Source: Cervus elaphus (taxonomy: Eukaryota > Chordata > Mammalia > Artiodactyla > Cervidae). Taken from it: DNA of 64,000 nucleotides. The position numbers and the translations under genes were made by a program. Shown piece after piece: positions 24,699 through 36,635 of the stretch (positions are counted from its first letter, which is position 1; each line of letters begins with the position of its first letter). The notes under the pieces were generated by a model. The model ran no database searches and was not told where the DNA came from. It saw nothing but the letters and a program-made list of their open reading frames with translations. The stretch covers positions 496,001 to 560,000 of the forward strand of contig NC_057845.1 of assembly GCF_910594005.1 (NCBI RefSeq), read 5' to 3'.

Positions 24699-25492
24699 TT
24701 GGTCCACGGAGCTCTTTCGTGTTGCTACAGTGTCCTCCGGATCCCTCTAGCCTTGAAACAGTGTTCTTGGGGTTTCTCTGGAGTGCCATCAAGGAAATCA
24801 AGGCTCCTTTCACGTGTGATGTGCAACACGGAATTGCCCTGCATGCAGTGCAGTGGAATCGGGCCTCATCTCGCGGCGAGGGGGAAGTCTCATGGTTTTT
24901 CTCGAGTTGCGGCGGGAACCAGGGGTCTATTCTCGAGTTACGACGGGGATGGCCCTTCCACCCACATGTTTTTTCAGCCACATAAGTACTCCTGCCTAGT
25001 TGCGAAGGACAACTCGGGATTCTCCTCGAGGCTTGGCAGGCAATTGGGACTCCTCTCCAGCTGAGGCGGGAGACCAAGGGTCCCTTTCCACGTGCCACAG
25101 GAATCCTGGGACTCCTATCAATTTCACGAGGAGTCAGGCATCGTCTCCTTTGGAGGCACTGATCTCCGCGTACCTCTGGAGTTTTCAAAGGATGTGAGGC
25201 CTCCGTTCGCGATGAGGTGGGGAACTAGGTCTTTCTCTGTGGTCTCCACAATGGATTCAGACATCCTTTCATCTCGGGAGATGCAAGACGAGCCTGCATT
25301 CAAGTCACTGCAGGGATATTCGGCCTTATTTCGAGTCAGGGCATCGCGGTGTCCATTCCACTTGAGGCCGCAAATTCAGGGTCCCTCTCACATACCTAGA
25401 GCTGAGAGAAGCCTGCTCTTGAGGTACTTGTGGTAAGGTGGTATTCCTCTGGAGTCGAAGCCAGGGACTAACCTCTCATCTAGAGTTGATTT
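24699..25492 (+). repeat. Monomer 32
   Basis: 794 bp. The left part has private changes ('aaccaggggtctattc', 'cagccacataagtac'). The right part matches 13 ('ggcttggcaggcaatt', 'ccacaatggattcag'), offset 15114. Confidence 0.95.
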
Positions 25493-26288
25493 TTGGTCCA
25501 CGGAGCTCTTTCGTGTTGCTACAGTGACCTCAGGTTTCCTCTAGCCTTGAAACAGTGTTCTTGGGGATTCTCTGGAGTGCCATCAAGGAAATCAAGGCTC
25601 CTTTCATGTGTGACGTGCAACACGGAATTGCACTGCACGCAGTGCAGCGGAATCGGGCCTCATGTCTCGGCGAGGGGGAACTCTAACTGTTTTTCTCGAG
25701 TGGCGGCAGGTACCTGGGGTATATTCTCGAGTAATGACGGGGATGGCCCTTCCACCCACGTGTTTGTTCAGCGACGTCAGGACTCCTGCCTAGTTGCGAG
25801 GGACAACTCGGGATTCTCCTCGAGGCTTGGCAGGGCAATTGGGACGCCTCTCCAGCTGAGGCGGGAGACCAAGAGTCCCTTTCCACGTGCCACAGGAATC
25901 CTGGGACTCTTATCAAGTTTCACGAGGAGTCAGGCATCGTCTCCTTTGGAGGCACTGATCTCCGCGTACCTCTGGAGTTTTCAAAGGATGTGAGGCCTCC
26001 GGTCGCGATGAGGTGGGGAACTAGGTCTTTCTCTGTGGTCTCCACAGGGGATTCAGACATCCTTTCGTCTTGGGAGATGGAAGACGAGCCTGCATTCAAG
26101 TCACTGCAGGGATATCTGGCCTTATTTCGAGTCAGGGCATCGCGGTGTCCATTTCACTTGAGGCTGCAAATTCAGGGTCCCTCTCACATACCTAGAGCTG
26201 AAAGAAGCCTCCTCTTGAGGCACTTGTTGTAAGGTGGTATTCCTCTCGAGTCGAAGCCAGGGACTAACCTCTCATCTAGAGTTGATTT
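25493..26288 (+). repeat. Monomer 33
   Basis: 796 bp. Partner of 27 and 14. It has 'gagtaatgacgg' where they have 'gagttacgacgg'. Confidence 0.95.
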
Positions 26289-27084
26289 TTGGTCCACGGA
26301 GCTATTTCGTGTTGCTACAGTGACCTCAGGTTTCCTCTAGCCTTGAAATAGTGTTCTTGGGGTTTCTCTGGAGTGCCATCAAGGAAATCAAGGCTCCTTT
26401 CATGTGTGATGTGCAACACGGAATTGCACTGCCCGCAGTGCAGCGGAATCGGGCCTCATGTCGCGGCGAGGGGGAACTCTAATGGTTTTTCTCGAGTTGC
26501 GGCGGGAACCTGGGGTATAGTCTCGAGTTACGACGGGGATGGCCCTTCCACCCACGTGTTTCTTCAGCGACATCAGGACTCCTGCCTAGTTGCGAGTGAC
26601 AACTCGGGATTCTCCTCGAGGCTTGGCAGGGCAATTGGGACGCCTCTCCAGCTGAGGCGGGAGACCAAGGTTCCCTATCCACGTGCCACAGGAATCCTGG
26701 GACTCCTATCAAGGTTCACGAGGAGTCAGGCATCGTCTCCTTTGGAGGCACTGATCTCTGCGAACCTCTGGAGTTTTCAAAGGATGAGAGGCCTCCGGTC
26801 GCGATGAGGTGGGGAACTAGGTCTTTCTCTGTGGTCCCCAGAGTGGATTCAGACATCCTTTCATCTTTGGAGATTCAAGACGAGCCTGCATTCAAGTCAC
26901 TGCAGGGATATCTGGCCTTATTTCGAGTCAGGGCATCGCGGTGTCCATTCTACTTGAGGCTGCAAATTCAGGGTCCCTCTCACTTACCTAGAGCTGAGAG
27001 AAGCCTTCTCTTGAGGTGCTTGTGGTAAGGTGGTACTTCTCTGGAGTCGAAGCCAGGGAATAACCTCTCATCTCGAGTTGATTT
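26289..27084 (+). repeat. Monomer 34
   Basis: 796 bp. Partner of 28 at +4772. Differences include 'ggggtatagtctcg' and 'ctcacttacctag'. Confidence 0.95.
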
Positions 27085-27880
27085 TGGGTCCACGGAGTGC
27101 TTTCGTGATGCTACAGTGACCTCAGGATCCCTCTAGCCTTGAAACAGTGTTCTTGGGGATTCTCTGGAGTGCCATCAAGGAAATCAAGGCTCCTTTCATG
27201 TGTGATGTGCAACACGGAATTGCTCTGCACGCAGTGCCGGGGAATCGGGCCTCATCTCGGGGCGAAGGGGAAGTCTCATGGTTTTTCTCGAGTTGCGGCA
27301 GGAAGCTGGGGTATATTCTCGAGTTACGACGGGGATGGCCCTTCCACCCACGTGTTTGTTCAGCGACGTCAGGACTCCTGCCTAGTTGCGAGGGACAACT
27401 CGGGATTCTCCTCGAGGCTTGGCAGGGCAATTGGGACGCCTCTCCAGCTGAGGCGGGAGACCAAGGGTCCCTTTCCACGTGCCACAGGAATCCTGGGACT
27501 TCTATCAAGTTTCACGAGGAGTGAGGCATCGTCTCCTTTGGAGGCACTGATCTCCGCGTACCTCTGGAGTTTTCAAAGGATGTGAGGCCTCCGGTCGCGA
27601 TGAGGTGGGGAACTAGGTCTTTCTCTGTGGTCTCCACAGGGGATTCAGACATCCTTTCGTCTTGGGAGATGCAAGACGAGCCTGCATTCAAGTCACTGCA
27701 GGGATATCCGGCCTTATTTCGAGTCAGGGCATCGCGGTGTCCATTCCACTTGAGGCCGCAAACTCAGGGTCCCTCTCACATACATAGAGCTGAGAGAAGC
27801 CTCCTCTTGAGGTGCTTGTGGTAAGGTGGTATTCCTCTGGAGTCGAAGCCAGGGACTAACCTCTCATTTCGTGTTGATTC
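27085..27880 (+). repeat. Monomer 35
   Basis: 796 bp. Partner of 29 at +4772, and its right part also of 15. It lacks the extra BamHI site of 29. Confidence 0.95.
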
Positions 27881-28675
27881 TTGGTCCACGGAGCTCTTTC
27901 GTGTTACTACAATGTCCTCCGGATCCCTCTAGACTTGAAACAGTGTTCTTGGGGTTTCTCTGGAGTGCCATCAAGGAAATCAAGGCTCCTTTCTTGTGTG
28001 ATGTGCAACACGGAATTGCTCATCATGCAGTGCCGGGGAATCTGGCCTCATCTCGCGGCGAGGGGGAAGTCTCATGGTTTTTCTCGAGTTGCGGCGGGAA
28101 CCTGGGGTATATTCTCGAGTTACGACCGGGATGGCCCTTCCACCGAAGTGTTTCTTCAGCGACATCAGGACTCCTGCCTAGTTGCGAGGGACAACTCGGG
28201 ATTCTCCTCGAGGCTTGGCAGGGCAATTGGGACGCATCTCCAGCTGAGACGGGAGACCAAGAGTCCCTTTCCACGGGCCACAGGAATCCTGGGACTCTTA
28301 TTAAGTTTCACGAGGAGTCAGGCATCGTCTCCTTTGGAGGCACTGATCTCCGCGTACCTCTGGAGTTTTCAAAGAATGTGAGGCCTCCGGTCGCAATGAA
28401 GTGGGGAACTAGTCTTTCTCTGTGGTCTCCACAGGGGATTCAGACATCCTTTCGTCTCGGGAGATGCAAGACGAGCCTGCATTCAAGTCACTGCAGGGAT
28501 ATCCGGCCTTATTTCGAGTCAGGGCATCTTGGTGTCCATTCCACTTGAGGCCGCAAACTCAGGGTCCCTCTCACATACCTAGAGCTGAGAGAAGCCTCCT
28601 CTTGAGGTGCTTGTGGTAAGGTGGTATTCCTCTGGAGTCGAAGCCAGGGACTAACCTCTCATTTCGAGTTGATTC
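27881..28675 (+). repeat. Monomer 36
   Basis: 795 bp. Partner of 16 over its full length at +15910. Its left end also matches 30, 40 and 44. Confidence 0.95.
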
Positions 28676-29471
28676 TTGGTCCACGGAGCTCTTTCGTGTT
28701 GCTACAGTGACCTCAGGATCCCTCTAGCCTTGAAACAGTGTTCTTGGGGTTTCTCTGGAGTGCCATCAAGGAAATCAAGGCTCCTTTCTTGTGTGATGTG
28801 CAACACGGAATTGCTCAGCACGCAGTGCAGGGGAATCTGGCCTCATCTCGCGGCGAGGGGGAAGTCTCATGGTTTTTCTCGAGTTGCGGTGGGAACCTGG
28901 GGTATATTCTCGAGTTAGGACGGGGATGTCCCTACCAACCACGTGTTTGTTCAGCCACGTCAGGACTCCTGCCTAGTTGCGAGGGACAACTCAGGATTCT
29001 TCTCGAGGCTTGGTAGGGCGATTGGGACGCCTCTCCAGCTGAGGCGGGAAACCATGGGTCCCTTTCCAGGTGCCACAGGAATCCTGGGACTCCTATCAAG
29101 TTTCACGAGGAGTCAGGCATCGTCTCCTTTGGAGGCACTGATCTCCGCGTACCTCTGGAGTTTTCAAAGGATGTGGGGCCTCCGGTCGCAATGAGGTGGG
29201 GAACTAGGTCTTTCTCTGTGGTCTCCACAGGGGATTCAGACATCCTTTCGTCTTGGGAGATGCAAGACGAGCCTGCATTCAAGTCACTGCAGGGATATCC
29301 AGCCTTATTTCGAGTCAGGGCATCGCGGTGATCATTCCACTTGAGGCCGCAAACTCAGGGTCCCTCTCACATACCTAGAGCTGAGAGAAACCTCCTCTTG
29401 AGGTGCTTGTGGTAAGGTGGTATTCCTCTGGAGTCGAAGCCAGGGACTAACCTCTCATCTCGAGTTGATTC
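28676..29471 (+). repeat. Monomer 37
   Basis: 796 bp. Partner of 41 (+3184) and 17. 'gcatcgcggtgatcattcc' is shared in part with 41 only. Confidence 0.95.
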
Positions 29472-30267
29472 TTGGTCCACGGAGCTCTTTCGTGTTGCTA
29501 CAGTGTCCTCCGGATCCCTCTAGACTTGAAACAGTGTTCTTGGGTTTACTCTGGAGTGCCATCAAGGAAATCAAGGCTCCTTTCTTCTGTGATGTGCAAC
29601 ACGGAATTGCTCAGCACGCAGTGCAGGGGAATCTGGCCTCATCTCGCGGCGAGGGGGAAGTCTCATGGTTTTTCTCGAGTTGCGGCGGGAACCTGGGGTA
29701 TCTTCTCCAGTTACGACGGGGATGGCCCTTCCACCCACGTGTTTCTTCAGCGACAACAGGACTCCTGCCTATTTGCGAGGGACAACTCGGGATTCCCCTC
29801 GAGGCTTGGCAGGGCAATTGGGACGCCTCTCCAGCTGAGGCGGGAGACCAAGGGTCCCTATCCACGTGCCACAGGAATCCTGGGACTCCTATCAAGGTTC
29901 ACGAGGAGTCAGGCATCGTCTCCTTTGGAGGCACTGATCTCTGCGAACCTCTGGAGTTTTCAAAGGATGAGAGGCCTCCGGTCGCGATGAGGTGGGGAAC
30001 TAGGTCTTTCTCTGTGGTCTCCACAGGGGATTCAGACATCCTTTCATCATGGGAGATGCAAGACGAGCCTGCATTCAAGTCACTGCAGGGATATCCGGCC
30101 CTATTTCGAGTCAGGGCATCGCGGTGTCCATTCCACTTGAGGCCGCAAACTCAGGGTCCCTCTCACATACCTAGAGCTGAGAGAAGCCTCCTCTTGAGGT
30201 GCTTGTGGTAAGGTGGTATTCCTCTGGAGTCGAAGCCAGGGACTAACCTCTCATCTCGAGTTGATTC
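29472..30267 (+). repeat. Monomer 38
   Basis: 796 bp. Partner of 42 ('gggtttactctgg', 'tttcttctgtgatg', 'ctgcctatttgcg'). An open frame of 264 codons over 29417-30211 is not supported as a gene. Confidence 0.95.
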
Positions 30268-31063
30268 TTGGTCCACGGAGCTCTTTCGTGTTGCTACAGT
30301 GACCTCAGGATCCCTCTAGCCTTGAAACAGTGTTCTTGGGGTTTCTCTGGAGTGCCATCAAGGAAATCAAGGCTCCTTTCATGTGTGATGTGCAACACGG
30401 AATTGCACTGCACGCAGTGCCCAGGAATCGGGCCTCATCTCGCGGCGAGGGGAAAGTCTCATGGTTTTTCTCGGGTTGTGGCGGGAACCTGGGGTATATT
30501 CTCGAGTTACGACGGGGATGGCCCTTCCACACACGTGTGTGTTCAGCGACGTCAGGACTCCTGCCTAGGTGCGAGGGACAACTCGGGATTCTCCTCGAGG
30601 CTTGGCAGGGCAATTGGGACGCCTCTCCAGCTAAGACGGGAGACCAAGAGTCCCTTTCCACGTGCCACAGGAATCCTGGGACTCTTATTAAGTTTCACGA
30701 GGAGTCAGGCATCGTCTCCTTTGGAGGCACTGATCTCCGCGTACCTCTGGAGTTTTCAAATGATGTGAGGCCTCCGGTCGCGATGAGGTGGGGAACTAGG
30801 TCTTTCTCTGTAGTCTCCACAGGGGATTCAGACATCCTTTCGTCTTGGGAGATGCAAGACGAGCCTGCATTCAAGTCACTGCAGGGATATCCGGCCTTAT
30901 TTCGAGTCAGGGCATCGCGGTGTCCATTCCACTTGAGGCCTCAAACTCAGGGTCCCTCTCACATACCTAGAGCTGAGAGAAGCCTCCTCTTGAGGTGCTT
31001 GTGGTAAGGTGGTATTCCTCTGGAGTCGAAGCCAGGGACTAACCTCTCATTTCGTGTTGATTC
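30268..31063 (+). repeat. Monomer 39
   Basis: 796 bp. Partner of 43 at +3184, and of the left part of 31. It has 'ctgcctaggtgcg' and 'tcaaatgatgtgagg'. Confidence 0.95.
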
Positions 31064-31859
31064 TTGGTCCACGGAGCTCTTTCGTGTTGCTACAATGTCC
31101 TCCGGATCCCTCTAGACTTGAAACAGTGTTCTTGGGGTTTCTCTGGAGTGCCATCAAGGAAATCAAGGCTCCTTTCTTGTGTGATGTGCAACACGGAATT
31201 GCTCAGCATGCAGTGCCGGGGAATCTGGCCTCATCTCGCGGCGAGGGGGAAGTCTCATGGTTTTTCTCGAGTTGCGGCGGGAACCTGGGGTATATTCTCG
31301 AGTTATGACGGGGATGGCCCTTCCACCCACGTGTTTCTTCAGCGACATCAGGACTCCTGCCTAGTTGCGAGGGACAACTCGGGATTCTCCTCGAGGCTTG
31401 GCAGGGCAATTGGGACACCTCTCCAGCTGAGGCGGGAGACCAAGGGTCCCTATCCACGTGCCACAGGAATCCTGGGACTCCTATCAAGGTTCACGAGGAG
31501 TCAGGCATCGTCTCCTTTGGAGGCACTGATCTCCGCGTATCTCTAGAATTTTCAAAGGATGTGGGGCCTCCGGTCGCGATGAGGTGAGGAACTAGGTCTT
31601 TCTCTGTGGTCTCCACAGGGGATTCAGACATCCTTTCGTCTTGGGAGATGCAAGACGAGCCTGCATTCAAGTCACTGCAGGGATATCCGGCCTTATTTCG
31701 AGTCAGGGCATCTTGGTGTCCATTCCACTTGAGGCCGCAAACTCAGGGTCCCTCTCACATACCTAGAGCTGAGAGAAGCCTCCTCTTGAGGTGCTTGTGG
31801 TAAGGTGGTATTCCTCTGGAGTCGAAGCCAGGGACTAACCTCTCATTTCGAGTTGATTC
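31064..31859 (+). repeat. Monomer 40
   Basis: 796 bp. Partner of 44 at +3184 ('gagttatgacgg', 'ggtccctatccacg', 'ctctagaattttc', 'gatgaggtgaggaac'). Confidence 0.95.
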
Positions 31860-32655
31860 TTGGTCCACGGAGCTCTTTCGTGTTGCTACAGTGACCTCAG
31901 GATCCCTCTAGCCTTGAAACAGTGTTCTTGGGGTTTCTCTGGAGTGCCATCAAGGAAATCAAGGCTCCTTTCTTGTGTGATGTGCAACACGGAATTGCTC
32001 AGCACGCAGTGCAGGGGAATCTGGCCTCATCTCGCGGCGAGGGGGAAGTCTCATGGTTTTTCTCCAGTTGCGGTGGGAACCTGGGGTATATTCTCGAGTT
32101 AGGACGGGGATGTCCCTTCCAACCACGTGTTTGTTCAGCCACGTCAGGACTCCTGCCTAGTTGCGAGGGACAACTCAGGATTCTTCTCGAGGCTTGGTAG
32201 GGCGATTGGGACGCCTCTCCAGCTGAGGCGGGAAACCATGGGTCCCTTTCCAGGTGCCACAGGAATCCTGGGACTCCTATCAAGTTTCACGAGGAGTCAG
32301 GCATCGTCTCCTTTGGAGGCACTGATCTCCGCGTACCTCTGGAGTTTTCAAAGGATGTGGGGCCTCCGGTCGCAATGAGGTGGGGAACTAGGTCTTTCTC
32401 TGTGGTCTCCACAGGGGATTCAGACATCCTTTCGTCTTGGGAGATGCAAGACGAGCCTGCATTCAAATCACTGCAGGGATATCCAGCCTTATTTCGAGTC
32501 AGGGCATCGCGGTGATTATTCCACTTGAGGCCGCAAACTCAGGGTCCCTCTCACATACCTAGAGCTGAGAGAAACGTCCTCTTGAGGTGCTTGTGGTAAG
32601 GTGGTATTCCTCTGGAGTCGAAGCCAGGGACTAACCTCTCATCTCGAGTTGATTC
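31860..32655 (+). repeat. Monomer 41
   Basis: 796 bp. Partner of 37 at +3184. It has 'ttctccagttgcgg' where 37 has 'ttctcgagttgcgg'. Confidence 0.95.
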
Positions 32656-33451
32656 TTGGTCCACGGAGCTCTTTCGTGTTGCTACATTGTCCTCCGGATC
32701 CCTCTAGACTTGAAACAGTGTTCTTGGGTTTACTCTGGAGTGCCATCAAGGAAATCAAGGCTCCTTTCTTCTGTGATGTGCAACACGGAATTGCTCAGCA
32801 CGCAGTGCAGGGGAATCTGGCCTCATCTCGCGGCGAGGGGGAAGTCTCATGGTTTTTCTCGAGTTGCGGCGGGAACCTGGGGTATATTCTCCAGTTACGA
32901 CGGGGATGGCCCTTCCACCCACGTGTTTCTTCAGCGACAACAGGACTCCTGCCTATTTGCGAGGGACAACTCGGGATTCTCCTCGAGGCTTGGCAGGGCA
33001 ATTGGGACGCCTCTCCAGCTGAGGCGGGAGACCAAGGGTCCCTATCCACGTTCCACAGGAATCCTGGGACTCCTATCAAGGTTCACGAGGAGTCAGGCAT
33101 CGTCTCCTTTGGAGGCACTGATCTCTGCGAACCTCTGGAGTTTTCAAAGGATGAGAGGCCTCCGGTCGCGATGAGGTGGGGAACTAGGTCTTTCTCTGTG
33201 GTCTCCACAGGGGATTCAGACATCCTTTCATCATGGGAGATGCAAGACGAGCCTGCATTCAAGTCACTGTAGGGATATCCGGCCCTATTTCGAGTCAGGG
33301 CATCGCGGTGTCCACTCCACTTGAGGCCGCAAACTCAGGGTCCCTCTCACATACCTAGAGCTGAGAGAAGCCTCCCCTTGAGGTGCTTGTGGTAAGGTGG
33401 TATTCCTCTGGAGTCGAAGCCAGGGACTAACCTCTCATCTCGAGTTGATTC
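32656..33451 (+). repeat. Monomer 42
   Basis: 796 bp. Partner of 38 at +3184. Differences include 'ctacattgtcctcc', 'ccacgttccacagg' and 'tcactgtaggg'. Confidence 0.95.
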
Positions 33452-34247
33452 TTGGTCCACGGAGCTCTTTCGTGTTGCTACAGTGACCTCAGGATCCCTC
33501 TAGCCTTGAAACAGTGTTCTTGGGGTTTCTCTGGAGTGCCATCAAGGAAATCAAGGCTCCTTTCATGTGTGATGTGCAACACGGAATTGCACTGCACGCA
33601 GTGCCCAGGAATCGGGCCTCATCTCGCGGCGAGGGGAAAGTCTCATGGTTTTTCTCGGGTTGTGGCGGGAACCTGGGGTATATTCTCGAGTTACGACGGG
33701 GATGGCCCTTCCACACACGTGTGTGTTCAGCGACGTCAGGACTCCTGCCTAGTTGCTAGGGACAACTCGGGATTCTCCTCGAGGCTTGGCAGGGCAATTG
33801 GGACGCCTCTCCAGCTAAGACGGGAGACCAAGAGTCCCTTTCCACGTGCCACAGGAATCCTGGGACTCTTATTAAGTTTCACGAGGAGTCAGGCATCGTC
33901 TCCTTTGGAGGCACTGATCTCCGCGTACCTCTGGAGTTTTCAAAGGATGTGAGGCCTCCGGTCGCGATGAGGTGGGGAACTAGGTCTTTCTCTGTGGTCT
34001 CCACAGGGGATTCAGACATCCTTTCGTCTTGGGAGATGCAAGACGAGCCTGCATTCAAGTCACTGCAGGGATATCCGGCCTTATTTCGAGTCAGGGCATC
34101 GCGGTGTCCATTCCACTTGAGGCCTCAAACTCAGGGTCCCTCTCACATACATAGAGCTGAGAGAAGCCTCCTCTTGAGGTGCTTGTGGTAAGGTGGTATT
34201 CCTCTGGAGTCGAAGCCAGGGACTAACCTCTCATTTCGTGTTGATTC
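33452..34247 (+). repeat. Monomer 43
   Basis: 796 bp. Partner of 39 at +3184. It has 'agttgctagggac' where 31 and most copies have 'agttgc(a/g)agggac'. Confidence 0.95.
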
Positions 34248-34820
34248 TTGGTCCACGGAGCTCTTTCGTGTTGCTACAATGTCCTCCGGATCCCTCTAGA
34301 CTTGAAACAGTGTTCTTGGGGTTTCTCTGGAGTGCCATCAAGGAAATCAAGGCTCCTTTCTTGTGTGATGTGCAACACGGAATTGCTCAGCATGCAGTGC
34401 CGGGGAATCGGGCCTCATCTCGCGGCGAGGGGGAAGTCTCATGGTTTTTCTCGAGTTGCGGCGGGAACCTGGGGTATATTCTCGAGTTATGACGGGGATG
34501 GCCCTTCCACCCACGTGTTTCTTCAGCGACATCAGGACTCCTGCCTAGTTGCGAGGGACAACTCGGGATTCTCCTCGAGGTTTGGCAGGGCAATTGGGAC
34601 ACCTCTCCAGCTGAGGCGGGAGACCAAGGGTCCCTATCCACGTGCCACAGGAATCCTGGGACTCCTATCAAGGTTCACGAGGAGTCAGGCATCGTCTCCT
34701 TTGGAGGCACTGATCTCCGCGTACCTCTAGAATTTTCAAAGGATGTGCGGCCTCCGGTCGCGATGAGGTGAGGAACTAGGTCTTTCTCTGTGGTCTCCAC
34801 AGGGGATTCAGACATCCTTT
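34200..34820 (+). repeat. 4-monomer HOR, partial third copy (monomer 44)
   Basis: Monomer 44 repeats monomer 40, including 'ctctagaattttcaaagg' and 'gaggtgaggaactagg'. It leaves the pattern at about 34820, where 'catctttggagatgc' replaces 'cgtcttgggagatgc'. The next monomers belong to another lineage. Confidence 0.85.
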
Positions 34821-35043
34821 CATCTTTGGAGATGCAAGACGAGCCTGCATTCAAGTCACTGCAGGGATATCCGGCCTTATTTCGAGTCAGGGCATCGCGG
34901 TGTCCATTCCACTCGAGGCCGCAAACTCAGGGTCCCTCTCACATACATAGAGCTGAGAGAAGCCTCCTCTTGAGGTGCTTGTGGTAATGTGGTATTCCTC
35001 TGGAGTCGAAGACAGGGAATAACCTCTCATCTCGAGTTGATTT
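34248..35043 (+). repeat. Monomer 44
   Basis: 796 bp. The left two thirds match 40. The end changes lineage ('catctttggagatgc', 'cattccactcgagg', 'ggtaatgtggtattc'). Confidence 0.95.
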
Positions 35044-35839
35044 TTGGTCCACGGAGCTCTTTCGTGTTGCTACAGTGACCTCAGGATCCCTCTAGACTTG
35101 AAACAGTGTTCTTGAGGTTTCTCTGGAGTGCCATCAAGGAAATCAAGGCTCCTTTCATGTGTGATGTGCAAGACGGAATTGCTCTGCACGCAGTGCAGAG
35201 GAATCGGGCCTCATCTCGCGGCGAGGGGGAAGTCTCATGGTTTTTCTCGATTTGCGGCGGGAACCTGGGGTATATTCTCGAGTTAGGACGGGGATGGCCC
35301 TTCCACCCACGTGTTTCTTCAGCGACATCAGGACTCCTGCCTAGTTGCGAGGGACAACTCAGGATTCTCCTCGAGGCTTGGCAGGGCAATAGGGACGCCT
35401 CTCCAGCTGAGTCGGGAGACCAAGTGTCCCTGTCCACGTGCCACAGGAATCCTGGGACTCCTATCAAGTTTCACGAGGAGTCAGGCATCGTCTCCTTTGG
35501 AGGCACTGATCTCTGCGAACCTCTGGAGTTTTCAAAGGATGAGAGGCCTCCGGTCGCGATGAGGTGGGGAACTAGGTCTTTCTCTGTGGTCCCCAGAGGG
35601 GATTCAGACATCCTTTCATCTTTGGAGATTCAAGACGAGCCTGCATTCAAGTCACTGCAGGTATATCTGGTCTTATTTCGAGTCAGGGCATCGCGGTGTC
35701 CATTCCACTTGAGGCTGCAAATTCAGGGTACCTCTCACATACCTAGAGCTGAGAGAAGCCTTCTCTTGAGGTGCTTGTGGTAAGGTGGTACTTCTCTGGA
35801 GTTGAGGCCAGGAAATAACCTCTCATCTCGAGTTGATTT
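35044..35839 (+). repeat. Monomer 45
   Basis: 796 bp. The right part matches 28/34 ('tccccagaggggattc', 'tggtacttctctgg'). The left part has 'cttgaggtttctc' and 'gtgcaagacgg', shared in part with 58 and 59. Confidence 0.95.
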
Positions 35840-36635
35840 TGGGTCCATGGAGTGCTTTCGTGATGCTACAGTGACCTCAGGATCAATCTAGCCTTGAAAC
35901 AGTGTTCTTGGGGTTTCTCTGGAATGCCATCAAGGAAATCAAGGCTCCTTTCATGTGTGATGTGCAACACTGAATTGCTCTGCACGCAGTGCAGGGGAAT
36001 CCGACCTCATCTCGGGGCGAAGGGGAAGTCTCATGGTTTTTCTCGAGTTGCGGCAGGAACCTGGGGTATATTCTCGAGTTACGACGGGGAAGGCCCTTCC
36101 ACCCACGTGTTTGTTCAGCGACATCAGGACTCCTGCCTAGTTGCGAGGGACAACTCGGGATTCTCCTCGAGGCTTGGCAGGGCAATTGGGACGCCTCTCC
36201 AGCTGAGGCGGGAGACCAAGGGTCCCTATCCACGTGCCACAGGAATCCTGGGACTCCTATCAAGTTTCACGAGGAGTCAGGCATCGTCGCCTTTGGAGGC
36301 ACTGATCTCCGCGTACCTCTGGAGTTTTCAAAGGATGTGAGGCCTCCGGTCCCGCTGAGGTGGGGAACTTAGTCTTTCTCTGTGGTCTCCACAGGGGATT
36401 CAGACATCCTTTCATCTTTGGAGATTCAAGACGAGCCTGCATTCAAGTCACTGCAGGGATATCTGGCCTTATTTCGAGTCAGGGCATCGCGGTGTCCATT
36501 CCACTTGAGGCTGCAAATTCAGGGTCCCTCTCACATACATAGACCTGAGAGAAGCCTCCTCTTGAGGTGCTTGTGGTAAGGTGGTATTCCTCTGGAGTGG
36601 AAGCCAGGGAATAACCTCTCATCTCGAGTTGATTC
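35840..36635 (+). repeat. Monomer 46
   Basis: 796 bp. The left part matches 29/35 ('ggagtgctttcgtgatgc', 'ctcggggcgaagg'). Private changes are 'caggatcaatctag' and 'ggtcccgctgagg'. Confidence 0.95.

Larger units (their letters stand above)
25440..28190 (+). repeat. 6-monomer HOR, second copy (monomers 33-36L)
   Basis: This is the partner of 20665-23420 at +4772 bp. It also matches 10340-12300 in copy A, but there two monomers (34 and 35) are represented by the single hybrid monomer 15. From the right part of 35 through 37 it matches monomers 15R-17 at an offset of 15910 bp (20 monomers). Confidence 0.85.
27840..31010 (+). repeat. 4-monomer HOR, copy 1 (monomers 36-39)
   Basis: Monomers 36, 37, 38 and 39 correspond to 40, 41, 42 and 43 at an offset of 3183-3184 bp. 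Markers in order are 'acaatgtcctccgg', 'cttggtagggcgattgg', 'gggtttactctgg' with 'tttcttctgtgatg', and 'gtgcccaggaatcg' with 'acacgtgtgtgttc'. The right part of monomer 36 is an exception: it matches 16R rather than 40R. Confidence 0.9.
31010..34200 (+). repeat. 4-monomer HOR, copy 2 (monomers 40-43)
   Basis: This is the second copy of the 3184-bp unit. Monomer 42 has an added stop-creating change, 'tcactgtaggg' at about 33265, compared with 'tcactgcaggg' in 38. Monomers 37 and 41 share 'gcatcgcggtgat', which is not seen in other copies. Confidence 0.9.
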
